A stretch of DNA of 64,000 nucleotides from assembly GCF_009749465.1 (NCBI RefSeq), contig NZ_WBIS01000004.1, forward strand, positions 186,001-250,000. The letters run 5' to 3'. Of this stretch, positions 1 to 8,920 are shown piece after piece (the stretch's first letter is position 1; every line of letters begins with the position of its first letter). The DNA comes from Agromyces terreus (GTDB lineage Bacteria; Actinomycetota; Actinomycetes; Actinomycetales; Microbacteriaceae). The notes under the pieces are model-generated. The model ran no database searches. It saw only the letters and a program-made list of their open reading frames with translations, and had not been told where the DNA came from. The position numbers were made by a program, and so were the translations under genes.

Positions 1-1872
1 GGCATCATCGCTGTCGAGCTCGGCATGCAGTTCGCCCTGCACCGTGGCGGTCTCATCGGTCGGGACGCTCGGGATGGTCACGGCACCCCGCCCGATATGG
101 TCGAACCCATCTCGAATCACCAGGGCGATGAGCTTTCGCCGTTGCGCCAGGAACTCGGAGTACTCCAGCTCCTCCCAGCCATCGGGAAGGGCGTGCCAAT
201 ACCGCTGCCGCTCGAGCCAGGTGGTATCTCCATTTACACGATCACGGAGGAGATCGGCCCAGTACTCCTTCGGAGGCCGGTCGGAGATGAGGATGTTCGT
301 AGCCCAGTCGGTCGGTGCGAAGTTCGCCGCCTGATTGATTCGCTTGAGATCCGTCGTGCCGAGCGTATTCTCCTGATACTTCCGTGGAAAGAGATGGTGG
401 CCTTCCATTCCCTTGATGGCAGGCATCGTCGGGTTCATCCACTGCGAAATCGGCATCCTGATCATGAAGAGGTCAGCCCCGAGATTGTTCAACGAGGCCA
501 GGTAGCACTGGTACGACGGCGACATCGCCGCCCCTGATGTGATGAGCGACTCGGGAATCCGGTACGTCCATACGTCCGAGGTGAGCTCGTTCGCGATGAT
601 GTCGTCGAGCGTGCGCGCGAACCCTCCCGCGTCGCCATCCGTGACTTCGCTGAGTCGATCGAGATCCTTCTGCAGCTGAGTCTCACCGCTTCCCGTGTAG
701 CGAGACGTGAGCTGGGCCATGAAGAACCATCGCGCAATGAGCGGGCGAAGCGCTTCGAGCCCGACTTTGAACCGGCTTCGTCCCAACAGGAACAGGATGT
801 AACTCGTGATCAGGTTGGTCGACGATGTGATGCCTTTTCGGTCGGTGAACCCGGCCAGCTTGATCGCGTGAATGAACTCCTGCCAATGCAGCGGGTTGGT
901 CACGATCGGGAGTGCGCTCTTCAACAGGTTGAGCTCGCGCTCCTGCTTCAGCGCGTCGACCGAACCGGTGGTGCGGTCTTTCGCCTGCAAGGCGGCATAC
1001 GCGTCTGGAAGCTTTCCGCGGTTCTGGCCGACCGCCACGACCATCCGCACCAGCTGGCCGGGCTCCACCTTGATGAACGGGTTGTGTGGCGTCCATCGAA
1101 CGACGCGATGGGCGACGTGGGAGGCCGTCTCAGGCGAGAGTCGCGAATCGCGAGCGAAAGCTTCGATCTCGTCGCGGCCTTCGGGCCAGAAGACACTGAG
1201 CCACGTCAGGATGTAGTCGTAAGCCTTGAGGCTCACGCCCTCGGAGTTGATACGCACGAAAATGTCGGCAACCGTCGCCTTCGTCACGCCCTTCAAAATG
1301 TGCACGACCTCGAACTGATACTTCTGCAAGTCGCTGAGTCGCTCGAAGATGTCGCCCAGATCGTCTTCTTCGTCCTCGGTGAGTTCGCCACCGCTTGCCT
1401 TGTACCGGCGGATGAATGCCTTCTGCGCACGGATCGCGGAGTCGAAGCACGAGGAGATGTCGTCGACCCACTGCGCGGACTTCACAATGCTCGCGTTGCG
1501 CACTTCAAACTTCTCAGTGAACGGGTTGAAGGCGATCCGTATTTCTTTGCTGCGGTAGTTCTCGTCGACGACCGAGCGACCCTTCATCGCGGCGTAGAGG
1601 CTCGTAAGTCGTTGCTGTCCATCGACGATCTGATGGGATGCGCCGAACTTGGCAGCGTCGCTGATAGCTCGCGTCTCGCCATCAGCAGCGACGTCCCAGA
1701 ACATCAGTTCCCCGACTGGGTATCCGCGGTACATCGAATCGAAGAGGTCGCGGACTTTCGGCGCGGGCCAGACGAACGGGCGCTGGAGGTCGGGCAACTG
1801 GATCGTGCCATCATCGACGCCGTCGACGAGGGAGCTCACGCTCCATTCGATCGTCTTGAAAATCGCGCTCAT
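1..1872 (-). CDS. DUF262/DUF1524 (GmrSD-like) putative type IV restriction protein, C-terminus cut by window edge
   Basis: I translated this minus-strand frame by hand. It is open without a stop for 624 codons from the ATG at 1872 to the window edge. The N-terminal part has the DUF262 signature: QLPDLQRPFVWP near residue 25, then IVDGQQRLTSLYA at 82-94, the DGQQR nucleotide-handling motif of GmrS/DndB-like proteins. HHLFPRKY at about 492-499, followed by an N-rich stretch and ISDRPPKEYW, matches the HNH-type DUF1524 domain of GmrD. Single-chain fusions of this kind act as NTP-dependent nucleases, often against modified phage DNA; that activity is inferred from the family. Base use is less GC-biased than in the neighbouring genes, which suggests acquisition. 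The ATG is chosen from where the domain begins; no strong Shine-Dalgarno is visible. Confidence 0.85.
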   Translation of the reverse strand, partial: MSAIFKTIEWSVSSLVDGVDDGTIQLPDLQRPFVWPAPKVRDLFDSMYRGYPVGELMFWDVAADGETRAISDAAKFGASHQIVDGQQRLTSLYAAMKGRSVVDENYRSKEIRIAFNPFTEKFEVRNASIVKSAQWVDDISSCFDSAIRAQKAFIRRYKASGGELTEDEEDDLGDIFERLSDLQKYQFEVVHILKGVTKATVADIFVRINSEGVSLKAYDYILTWLSVFWPEGRDEIEAFARDSRLSPETASHVAHRVVRWTPHNPFIKVEPGQLVRMVVAVGQNRGKLPDAYAALQAKDRTTGSVDALKQERELNLLKSALPIVTNPLHWQEFIHAIKLAGFTDRKGITSSTNLITSYILFLLGRSRFKVGLEALRPLIARWFFMAQLTSRYTGSGETQLQKDLDRLSEVTDGDAGGFARTLDDIIANELTSDVWTYRIPESLITSGAAMSPSYQCYLASLNNLGADLFMIRMPISQWMNPTMPAIKGMEGHHLFPRKYQENTLGTTDLKRINQAANFAPTDWATNILISDRPPKEYWADLLRDRVNGDTTWLERQRYWHALPDGWEELEYSEFLAQRRKLIALVIRDGFDHIGRGAVTIPSVPTDETATVQGELHAELDSDDA

Positions 1873-2032
1873 TCCACACACGCTATTCGGCTTTGCTGAC
1901 TGTCGCCATGGTTCGACGATGCATGCGGGTGATGCGGATGCTTCGCCGGCGGAGTGATGCATTCCACACCGCGGCCCGCATCGTTTGCGCGCGGCCGTAT
2001 TGCTAGTGTCGGCGACGGGGGTGGCGTTGGCG
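1873..2032. promoter_or_regulatory. Divergent intergenic region between the GmrSD-like gene and addB-like gene
   Basis: This 160-bp gap separates two divergent starts, so it must hold both promoters. On the plus strand a -10-like TATTGCTAGTGT lies near 1997-2008, and a G-rich stretch GGGGGTGG around 2018-2025 could act as ribosome binding site for the ATG at 2033. I see no clear operator. Confidence 0.35.
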
Positions 2033-5000
2033 ATGCGAACTCGGACCACGTTGTACGGGCACCAGGCCGTCGCTGCACTGAGAGCGGTGGTCGGCGACGC
2101 GAAGCGGGGCGATCCGCTCGCTCCGGTCACGGTCGTGGTGCGTGACAACATCGGGGCGGTCGGCACGCGGCGGGCGCTCGCGCGTGGGGTCGGCGGGCGG
2201 CCCGGGGTGGCGGCCGTCGATGTGGTCACGTTGCGGCGGGTGGCCGAGCAGGTGCTCGCGGCGGCGGGGGAGACGCGGCCGCCCGTGACATCCGCTCGGC
2301 TGACCGCGATCTGGCGCGGCCGACTGGTCGAGGCGGCCGGATGCTTCGAGCCGGTCGTGCACCATGCGGCGACCGTGCGGGCGCTCGTTCGGGCGCACGG
2401 CGAATTGCGGGAAGCGGATGGCGCGGCGCTCGCCGCGGTCGCGGCATTGGGCGAGCTCGGGGCCGACCTCGTGCGCCTGCACCGCGAGGTCACGCGCATC
2501 GCGCTCGACGGGCGGCGCGACGAGGTCGCCGTGCTCGAGGATGCGGCGGGGCTCATCCGCGGCGGCAGCGCCGGCGTGTACGGCTTCGGCGAGGTGATCC
2601 TGTACCTGCCGGATGAGCCGTCGCCGGTCGAGCGGTCCTTCGTCGAGGCGATGGATGCCGCGGCGGCACGCCCGGTCACGGTGCTGCTCGGCATGTGCGG
2701 CGTGGCCGAGGTCGATGAGCCGCTCGTGGCGGCGTTCGGCGGCGGGCGCGGGAGCGAGAGCTGGCGCGAGAGCGGGAACGACACGACACACGCTCGTGCA
2801 GAGACGGATGGCGCACCCGAGCACCCGTGCGAGCCCCACGCCACCCGCATCCTGCACGCGTCGGACTCCGACGACGAGGTACGGGCCGTCATCCGCGAGG
2901 TGCGGGCGCTGCTGGCCGACGGCGCCGCTGCGCACCGCATCGCCGTGCTGCACGCGCAGCAGGTGCCGTACGGGCGGCTGCTGCACGACCACCTCGCGGG
3001 CGCCGGCATCGCCGCCAACGGTCCCGGCGTGCGGGCGCTGCGCGATCGGGCTGTGGCCGACGCGTTCCTCACTCTGCTCGCGCTCGACCCCGACGACCTG
3101 CGGCGCGCGGCGTTCTTCGACTGGCTCGGGCGGGCACCGATTCGGTTGAGCGAGCGAGCGGATGCCGCATCCGCGCCCCGCACGCGATGGGAACGCCTGA
3201 GCCGCGAGGCCGGCGTCACCGCCGGCGATTGGGGCGAGCGGCTCGCCGACCACGAGGCCCGGCAGCGGGCGCGGCTCGCCGAGGAGACGGCCGAACAGGA
3301 GCGCACTGGCGGCACCGAGCGCGACGGCACCGACCGCGACCGCAGCGGCTCGATCGCGTACCGCGAGCGCGCCATCGCCGAGACGCAGGCGCTCGCCGGG
3401 TTCGTCGCCGAGCTGCGCACCCGACTCGCGGCGGGCCGCGAGCTCGCCGATTGGGCGGCGTTCGGGGCGTGGGCGCTCGAGCTGTTCCACCGCTATCTTG
3501 GTCGATCCGACCGCATGAACCGGCTGCCCGAAGACGAGCAGCGCGCCGCGACCGGGATCGAGCAGGCGCTGGGCGCGATCACCGAGCTCGACGGCATCGG
3601 CATGCCGCCGACGCTCGAGCATCTCGTCGAGATCCTCGAGGTCGATCTCGACGGGCGCCGGTCGCGCGTCGGGCGCTTCGGCGACGGCGTGTTCGTCGGA
3701 CCCGTCGACAGCGCGCCCTCGCTCGACGTCGATCACGTGTTCGTGCTCGGTCTCGACGAAGACCTCTACCCCGGGCGGGCGCACGTCGACCCCCTGCTGC
3801 CCGACGCGCTGCGCGTGCAGACCGGTGGCGCGCTCGACACGGCGCGCGACCGCCTGCGCCGGCGGCACCGGGCACCGCTCGCGGCGTTCGCGGTGGGCGG
3901 GAGCACCGCCACGATCGACGACAAGATCGACAGTACGAGCGACGGTACGACCGACGACATGACCGACAGCGCGAGCAGCACGGCGGCTGACGCACCGCCC
4001 ACCAGCGTCACCGCCACCTTCCCCCGCGGCGACCTGCGTCGCGGCGCCGAACGACTGCCGAGCCGATGGCTCATGCCGACCCTGCGGGCGATCAGCGGCA
4101 GGCCCGACCTCGAGGCCACACGCTGGAGCGAGGCATCCGGTCAGGCGATGCACTCGGTCGCCTCGCACTGGGCGGGCATCGCCCGAGCCGACCGCCCCGC
4201 CACCGAGCAGGAGTGGCGGCTGCGCACCCTGGCAGACCGGCGCGACGCCGACCGCATCGGCGCAGCCGGCACCAGCACCAGCACCAACGGCAACGCCACC
4301 GCCGACGCCGCCGGAAACGACCACGACGCCGACGCCGCCCTCCCCGGCGACACCGCCTTCGCCGCCGCCGTCGCCCTCATCGCCGCCCGCCGCGGCGACG
4401 CCTTCACCCGCTTCGACGGCAACCTCGCGGGCGTCGACGGACTGCCCGACTACGCCGGCGGCATCCAACTGGTCTCGCCGACGGCGCTCGAGAAGTACGC
4501 CGGATGCTCGCACGCGTTCTTCGTCGAACGGCTGCTCGGCGTGCGTCCGCTCGAGAGCCCCGAGGAGATCCTGCGCCTCAGAACCGTGGACTCCGGATCG
4601 ATCATCCACACCGTGCTCGACCGTCTCGTCACCGAGTCGCCGAGTCTGCCGGGCTACGGTGAGGCCTGGACTGCCGGGCACCGCGAGCGCATGCGCGAGA
4701 TCGCCGACCAGGTCATGGACGACTTCGAGCGACGCGGGCTCACGGGGCATCCGCGGCTCTGGGCGACCGACCGCGAGGCGCTCCACCGCACGCTCGATCG
4801 CATCCTCGACATCGACGACCAGGCGCACGCCGAACGCGACTCGCGCATCATCGCGAGCGAACTGCCGTTCGGCATGCGTGACGCGCCGCCAGTGCGCATC
4901 ACGATCGACGGAGGCGCCGTCGCGATGCGCGGCAGCGCCGACCGTGTCGACGAGACCCTCGACGGCACGCTGCTCGTCACCGACTTCAAGACCGGCAGCG

Positions 5001-5440
5001 CCGGCAACTTCAAGGGCATCTCGAACGATCCCGTCGCTGCCGGCACCAAGCTCCAGCTGCCGCTCTACGCGCATGCCGCGCGCGACGCCTTCGGGCGCGA
5101 CCGGGTCGAGGCCGCCTACTGGTTCGTCGGCAAGCGTGACCACGGCACGCGCATCCCTGTCGTGCTCGACGACACCCTCGAACGCACCTACGCCGACGCG
5201 CTCGCGACGCTCGTGGGCGGCATCCGCGACGGCCACTTCCTCGCGAAACCGCCGGCGACCGACGACTTCATGTACGTGCAGTGCCCGTTCTGCAACCCCG
5301 ACGGCGTCGGCTACGGGCACGTGCGCGGGCCCAGCGAACGCAAGCGAACGGATGCCGCGCTCCGCCGCCTGTACGGCCTGATCGACCCTTCGGCGCTGCC
5401 GCCCGAGCCCGCCGCCGTCGATCAGGAGGCCCGCGGATGA
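2033..5440 (+). CDS. AddB/RecC-like PD-(D/E)XK exonuclease subunit
   Basis: A 1135-aa partner of the helicase encoded next, overlapping it by 4 bp (ATGA). Together they resemble an AddAB/AdnAB-type double-strand break resection machine. The C-terminal nuclease is clear: SPTALEKYAGC near residue 815, VTDFKTG with D984 and K986 as catalytic residues, and a QLPLYAHAAR QxxxY-like segment after it. Cysteines C825, C1084 and C1087 (CPFC) match three of the four Fe-S ligands of AddB; no fourth Cys follows. The N-terminal motor-like region begins TTLYGHQAVAAL and shows no Walker A, so it is probably a degenerate, DNA-scanning helicase fold. The ATG at 2033 is preferred over an upstream GTG at 1985 because conserved sequence begins there. 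A low-complexity DDKIDSTSDGTTDD insert lies near 630-640. Confidence 0.85.
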   Translation: MRTRTTLYGHQAVAALRAVVGDAKRGDPLAPVTVVVRDNIGAVGTRRALARGVGGRPGVAAVDVVTLRRVAEQVLAAAGETRPPVTSARLTAIWRGRLVEAAGCFEPVVHHAATVRALVRAHGELREADGAALAAVAALGELGADLVRLHREVTRIALDGRRDEVAVLEDAAGLIRGGSAGVYGFGEVILYLPDEPSPVERSFVEAMDAAAARPVTVLLGMCGVAEVDEPLVAAFGGGRGSESWRESGNDTTHARAETDGAPEHPCEPHATRILHASDSDDEVRAVIREVRALLADGAAAHRIAVLHAQQVPYGRLLHDHLAGAGIAANGPGVRALRDRAVADAFLTLLALDPDDLRRAAFFDWLGRAPIRLSERADAASAPRTRWERLSREAGVTAGDWGERLADHEARQRARLAEETAEQERTGGTERDGTDRDRSGSIAYRERAIAETQALAGFVAELRTRLAAGRELADWAAFGAWALELFHRYLGRSDRMNRLPEDEQRAATGIEQALGAITELDGIGMPPTLEHLVEILEVDLDGRRSRVGRFGDGVFVGPVDSAPSLDVDHVFVLGLDEDLYPGRAHVDPLLPDALRVQTGGALDTARDRLRRRHRAPLAAFAVGGSTATIDDKIDSTSDGTTDDMTDSASSTAADAPPTSVTATFPRGDLRRGAERLPSRWLMPTLRAISGRPDLEATRWSEASGQAMHSVASHWAGIARADRPATEQEWRLRTLADRRDADRIGAAGTSTSTNGNATADAAGNDHDADAALPGDTAFAAAVALIAARRGDAFTRFDGNLAGVDGLPDYAGGIQLVSPTALEKYAGCSHAFFVERLLGVRPLESPEEILRLRTVDSGSIIHTVLDRLVTESPSLPGYGEAWTAGHRERMREIADQVMDDFERRGLTGHPRLWATDREALHRTLDRILDIDDQAHAERDSRIIASELPFGMRDAPPVRITIDGGAVAMRGSADRVDETLDGTLLVTDFKTGSAGNFKGISNDPVAAGTKLQLPLYAHAARDAFGRDRVEAAYWFVGKRDHGTRIPVVLDDTLERTYADALATLVGGIRDGHFLAKPPATDDFMYVQCPFCNPDGVGYGHVRGPSERKRTDAALRRLYGLIDPSALPPEPAAVDQEARG

Positions 5441-8400
5441 CGCAGCCCACGCCCCTGACCGACGATGCCGCCCGCGCCGAGATCCGCGAGCAGCTCGGCG
5501 AGAGCCTCTTCGTCGACGCCGGCGCCGGCACGGGCAAGACCTCGGCCCTCGTGGATCGCGTGGTCAACTCGGTGCTGCGCGACGGCGTGCCGCTCGCGAA
5601 GACCGCCGTCGTCACGTTCACCGAGAAGGCGGGCACCGAACTGCGCGACCGGCTGCGCGCGGCGTTCGAACGGGCGCATCGGGGCGCAGCGGATGCGGGC
5701 ACAGTGGATGCAGGCGCTGCGGATCTCGCACGCGCGCATCGCGCCCGCCAGGCCCTCGACGACCTCGACGGGGCCCCGATCGGCACGCTGCACTCGTTCG
5801 CGCAGCGCATCCTCGCGGCGTTCCCGATCCAGGCGGGCATGCCGCCGCTCGTCGAGGTGCTCGACGAGGTCGGGTCGTCGGTCGCGTTCGACGACCGCTG
5901 GTCGACGATGTGGCGGCGCCTGCTCGACGACGACGAACTCGTCGAACCGCTCGAGCTCGCCCTCGAAGCGGGCGTGAAGCCAGACCAGCTGCGCTCGCTC
6001 GCCAGGGCGTTCGGCAGCGACTGGGACCTCATCGAGGCGCACGTGCTCGCCGAGCCGACGCGCGGCGTGGTGCTGCCCGACACCGATGCGCTGCTGCGCC
6101 AGGCGGTGCTCCTGAGCGAGGCAGCCGCCGACTGTCGCAACGACGACGACCTGTTCCTCGTGCATGTGGTGCACCCGGTGACCGCGTGGGTCGAGTCGAT
6201 GCGGCGAGCGGTCGACGATCGCGAGCGGTTCACGGCCGTGCGCGCGCTCGCCGCACTCAAGACCGGCAAGGGCGGCCGAGGCGCCAACTGGACCGACCTG
6301 CCGACGCTCAAGGCCGACGCGAAGGCGCTCACCACCGAGGCCGTTGAGATCACCGCACGGTACGCGGATGCCGCGCTGCGCCCGCTCGCCCGCTGGATCG
6401 CCCAGGCCGTGCTCGACGGTGCGCGCGAGCGCGTGGCATCCGGATCGCTCGAATTCCACGACCTGCTCGTCGCCTCGCGCGACCTGCTGCGCCGTGACCC
6501 CGAGGCGCGCGCCCAGCTGCAGGCCGCGTATCCGCGACTGTTGCTCGACGAGTTCCAAGACACCGACCCCATCCAGATCGAACTCGCGGTGCGCATCGCC
6601 GGCGGTCGCGAGGCCGACGCGCCCGACTGGCGCGACGTCGCCGTGCCCGCCGGGTCACTGTTCGTCGTGGGGGACCCGAAGCAGTCGATCTACCGGTTCC
6701 GGCGCGCGAACATCGCCACCTACCTCGAGGCCGGCGGATGGTTCGGTCGCCGCGTGTCGCTCGTGACGAACTTCCGCACCGTGCCGCCCGTGATCGACTG
6801 GGTCAACGCCGTGTTCGGGCAGGTCATCGTCGAGCAGCCGGGCCTGCAACCCGCCTACGAGGCGCTCGCCCCGCACCGCGCCGCCGAGTCGCACGGCGGT
6901 GCGCTGATCGGCCCGCCCGTCACCGTGCTCGGCGCCGACCCCCACCCGCCCAAGACGACCGTCGGCCCGCAACGCGAAGCCGAGGCATCCGAGGTCGCCG
7001 CCGTCATCACCGCCGCGCTCGACGAAGGCTGGACCGTGTTCGACGAGCGGGCAGAGCGCTGGCGGCCGATCACCGCGCGCGACATCGCCGTGCTCATCCC
7101 GGCGCGCTCATCGCTGCCGATGCTCGAAGATGCGCTGGATGCCGCGGGCATCCCGTACCGCGCCGAATCGAGCTCGCTCGTCTACCAGTCGATCGAGGTG
7201 CGCTCGCTCATGGCCGCCGCACGCGCCATCGCCGACCCGAGCGACCAGCTCTCGACCGTGACCGCACTGCGGTCGGCGATCTTCGGATGCGGCGACGACG
7301 ACCTCTTCGCCTACCGACGCGACGGCGGCAGCTTCACCGTCGGCGCGCCCGTGCCCGACGAGCTCGCCGACACGCCCGCCGGAGCATCCATGGCCTACCT
7401 CGGCGACCTCGCCCGACGCAGCCGATGGATGTCGCCCGCCGACTTGCTCACGACCCTCGCCGTCGACCGCAGAGTGCTCGAAGCGGCATCCGTCACCGAA
7501 CGCCCCTCGCGTGTGCGCGACCACTGGGGACGCGTGCGATTCGTGATCGACCAAGCGCGCGCCTGGTCGGAGGTCGAGCACGGGGGACTGCGCGAATACC
7601 TCGCCTGGGCGGCGCACCAGGCCCTCGACTCGGCCCGCGTCGCGGAATCGCTGCTGCCCGAGACCGACCTCGACGTCGTGCGCATCATGACCGTGCACGC
7701 CGCGAAGGGCCTCGAGTTCGGCATGGTCGTGCTGTCGGGCATGACGAGCCACCCACGGCGCTCGAACGGTGTGCGCCTGCTCTGGAAGGACCGCGGCTAC
7801 GCCGTGAAGCTCTCGGGCCCGATTGAGACCAACGACTTCGCCGACGCCGCCCCGCTCGACGAGCAGATGGACGACGAAGAACGCCGCCGCCTGATCTACG
7901 TCGCCGCGACCCGGGCGCGCGACCACCTCGTGGTGTCGCTGCACCGGGCTGAACGACCGTCGATCGCAACCCCGGCGGAGATTCTCGTGGCGGCCGGGGC
8001 GCTGGAGGTGCCGGGGGTGGTGCGGTTCTCGGGTGTTGCTGGGGCTGCGGCTTCTGGGCCTTCTGGGCTTGGGTCTGGCCGTGGCGGTGCGCGTGCCGGG
8101 GCTGCCGCGCCGGCCGGTCTGGCGCCGGCGCCCTCGTACGAGGCGTGGGCCAGTGAAACGGATGCCGCGCGGCAACGCTCGCGGCGCCCGTCGGCGCAGT
8201 CCGCGTCGGGCCTCGAAGGCACCGAACCCGAGGTCGTGTGGGCTGTGCTCGACGCGCTGGACTCCAGCGACCCGGATGCCGCAGCCGTCGCCGCAGGCAC
8301 CGCGAAAGGCGCGCGCGACGTCGAACTCGCCCCCTGGCTGAAGGGCCGCTACGGCAACCTCATCGGACGCGCAGTGCACGGAACCCTGCAGGCCGTCGCC

Positions 8401-8832
8401 GGATCGGCCGACCTCGTCGACACGGTCGCGGTCGCCCAGGCGCTCGCCGAAGGCATCCCGAACCTCGGCCCGGTCGTCGCCGCCTACGTGCGCTCGGCGC
8501 TCGCGACCGACGTCGTGCGCCGCGCCTTCGCCTCGGAACACTGGAGCGAGCTCTACGTCGGCGCCGACCAGGGCGACGGCACCGTGCTCGAGGGATTCAT
8601 CGACCTGCTCTTCCGCGACGCCGACGGTTCCCTCGTCATCGTCGACTACAAGACCGACGCGGTCACGGATGCCGCAGCCCTCGCCGACCGCTCCCGCCAT
8701 TACGCCCCGCAGCTCGACGCCTACGTGCGCGCCCTGCACGCCGCGACCGGCGAGACTGCTCGTGCCGAGCTGGTGTTCCTGGATGCGGGTGGGGGCGCGG
8801 GGAAGGGTGTGCGGGTGGGCGTGCCGGCCTGA
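5437..8832 (+). CDS. AddA/RecB-like UvrD-family helicase-nuclease
   Basis: A 1131-aa superfamily 1A helicase with a C-terminal nuclease. The motifs appear in order: Walker A GAGTGKT at 29-35, TFTEKAGTEL (Ia), DEFQDTD at about 371-377 (II), VVGDPKQSIYRFR (III), TNFRT (IV), VRIMTVHAAKGLEFG (V) and RRLIYVAATRARDHL (VI). The C-terminus has VDYKTD with D1070 and K1072 plus RHYAPQLDAY, the PD-(D/E)XK and QxxxY motifs. It should unwind and resect broken or linear DNA together with the preceding AddB-like subunit. A glycine/alanine-rich linker near 870-905 separates motor from nuclease. The start overlaps the upstream stop (ATGA), indicating translational coupling. The pair may be core repair rather than defence; its position beside restriction-like genes does not decide this. 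Confidence 0.9.
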   Translation: MTQPTPLTDDAARAEIREQLGESLFVDAGAGTGKTSALVDRVVNSVLRDGVPLAKTAVVTFTEKAGTELRDRLRAAFERAHRGAADAGTVDAGAADLARAHRARQALDDLDGAPIGTLHSFAQRILAAFPIQAGMPPLVEVLDEVGSSVAFDDRWSTMWRRLLDDDELVEPLELALEAGVKPDQLRSLARAFGSDWDLIEAHVLAEPTRGVVLPDTDALLRQAVLLSEAAADCRNDDDLFLVHVVHPVTAWVESMRRAVDDRERFTAVRALAALKTGKGGRGANWTDLPTLKADAKALTTEAVEITARYADAALRPLARWIAQAVLDGARERVASGSLEFHDLLVASRDLLRRDPEARAQLQAAYPRLLLDEFQDTDPIQIELAVRIAGGREADAPDWRDVAVPAGSLFVVGDPKQSIYRFRRANIATYLEAGGWFGRRVSLVTNFRTVPPVIDWVNAVFGQVIVEQPGLQPAYEALAPHRAAESHGGALIGPPVTVLGADPHPPKTTVGPQREAEASEVAAVITAALDEGWTVFDERAERWRPITARDIAVLIPARSSLPMLEDALDAAGIPYRAESSSLVYQSIEVRSLMAAARAIADPSDQLSTVTALRSAIFGCGDDDLFAYRRDGGSFTVGAPVPDELADTPAGASMAYLGDLARRSRWMSPADLLTTLAVDRRVLEAASVTERPSRVRDHWGRVRFVIDQARAWSEVEHGGLREYLAWAAHQALDSARVAESLLPETDLDVVRIMTVHAAKGLEFGMVVLSGMTSHPRRSNGVRLLWKDRGYAVKLSGPIETNDFADAAPLDEQMDDEERRRLIYVAATRARDHLVVSLHRAERPSIATPAEILVAAGALEVPGVVRFSGVAGAAASGPSGLGSGRGGARAGAAAPAGLAPAPSYEAWASETDAARQRSRRPSAQSASGLEGTEPEVVWAVLDALDSSDPDAAAVAAGTAKGARDVELAPWLKGRYGNLIGRAVHGTLQAVAGSADLVDTVAVAQALAEGIPNLGPVVAAYVRSALATDVVRRAFASEHWSELYVGADQGDGTVLEGFIDLLFRDADGSLVIVDYKTDAVTDAAALADRSRHYAPQLDAYVRALHAATGETARAELVFLDAGGGAGKGVRVGVPA

Positions 8833-8920
8833 TGCGATCCGGGCGGAGGTCGCTGGCGCGCGATTCCGTGTTCCGATATGGTCGCCGAATACGCCCGATT
8901 CGAGTGGGGAAGGTGCGCCG

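Noticed and set aside
868-1899. Plus-strand 343-residue ORF opposite the GmrSD-like gene
   Set aside because: The minus strand encodes DGQQR and HHLFP motifs in a continuous frame, while this translation has no recognisable domain and no ribosome site.
2003-5320. Minus-strand 1105-residue ORF
   Set aside because: An antisense shadow of the addB-like gene: Arg/Val/Ala-rich with no motif, a common artefact of GC-rich DNA.
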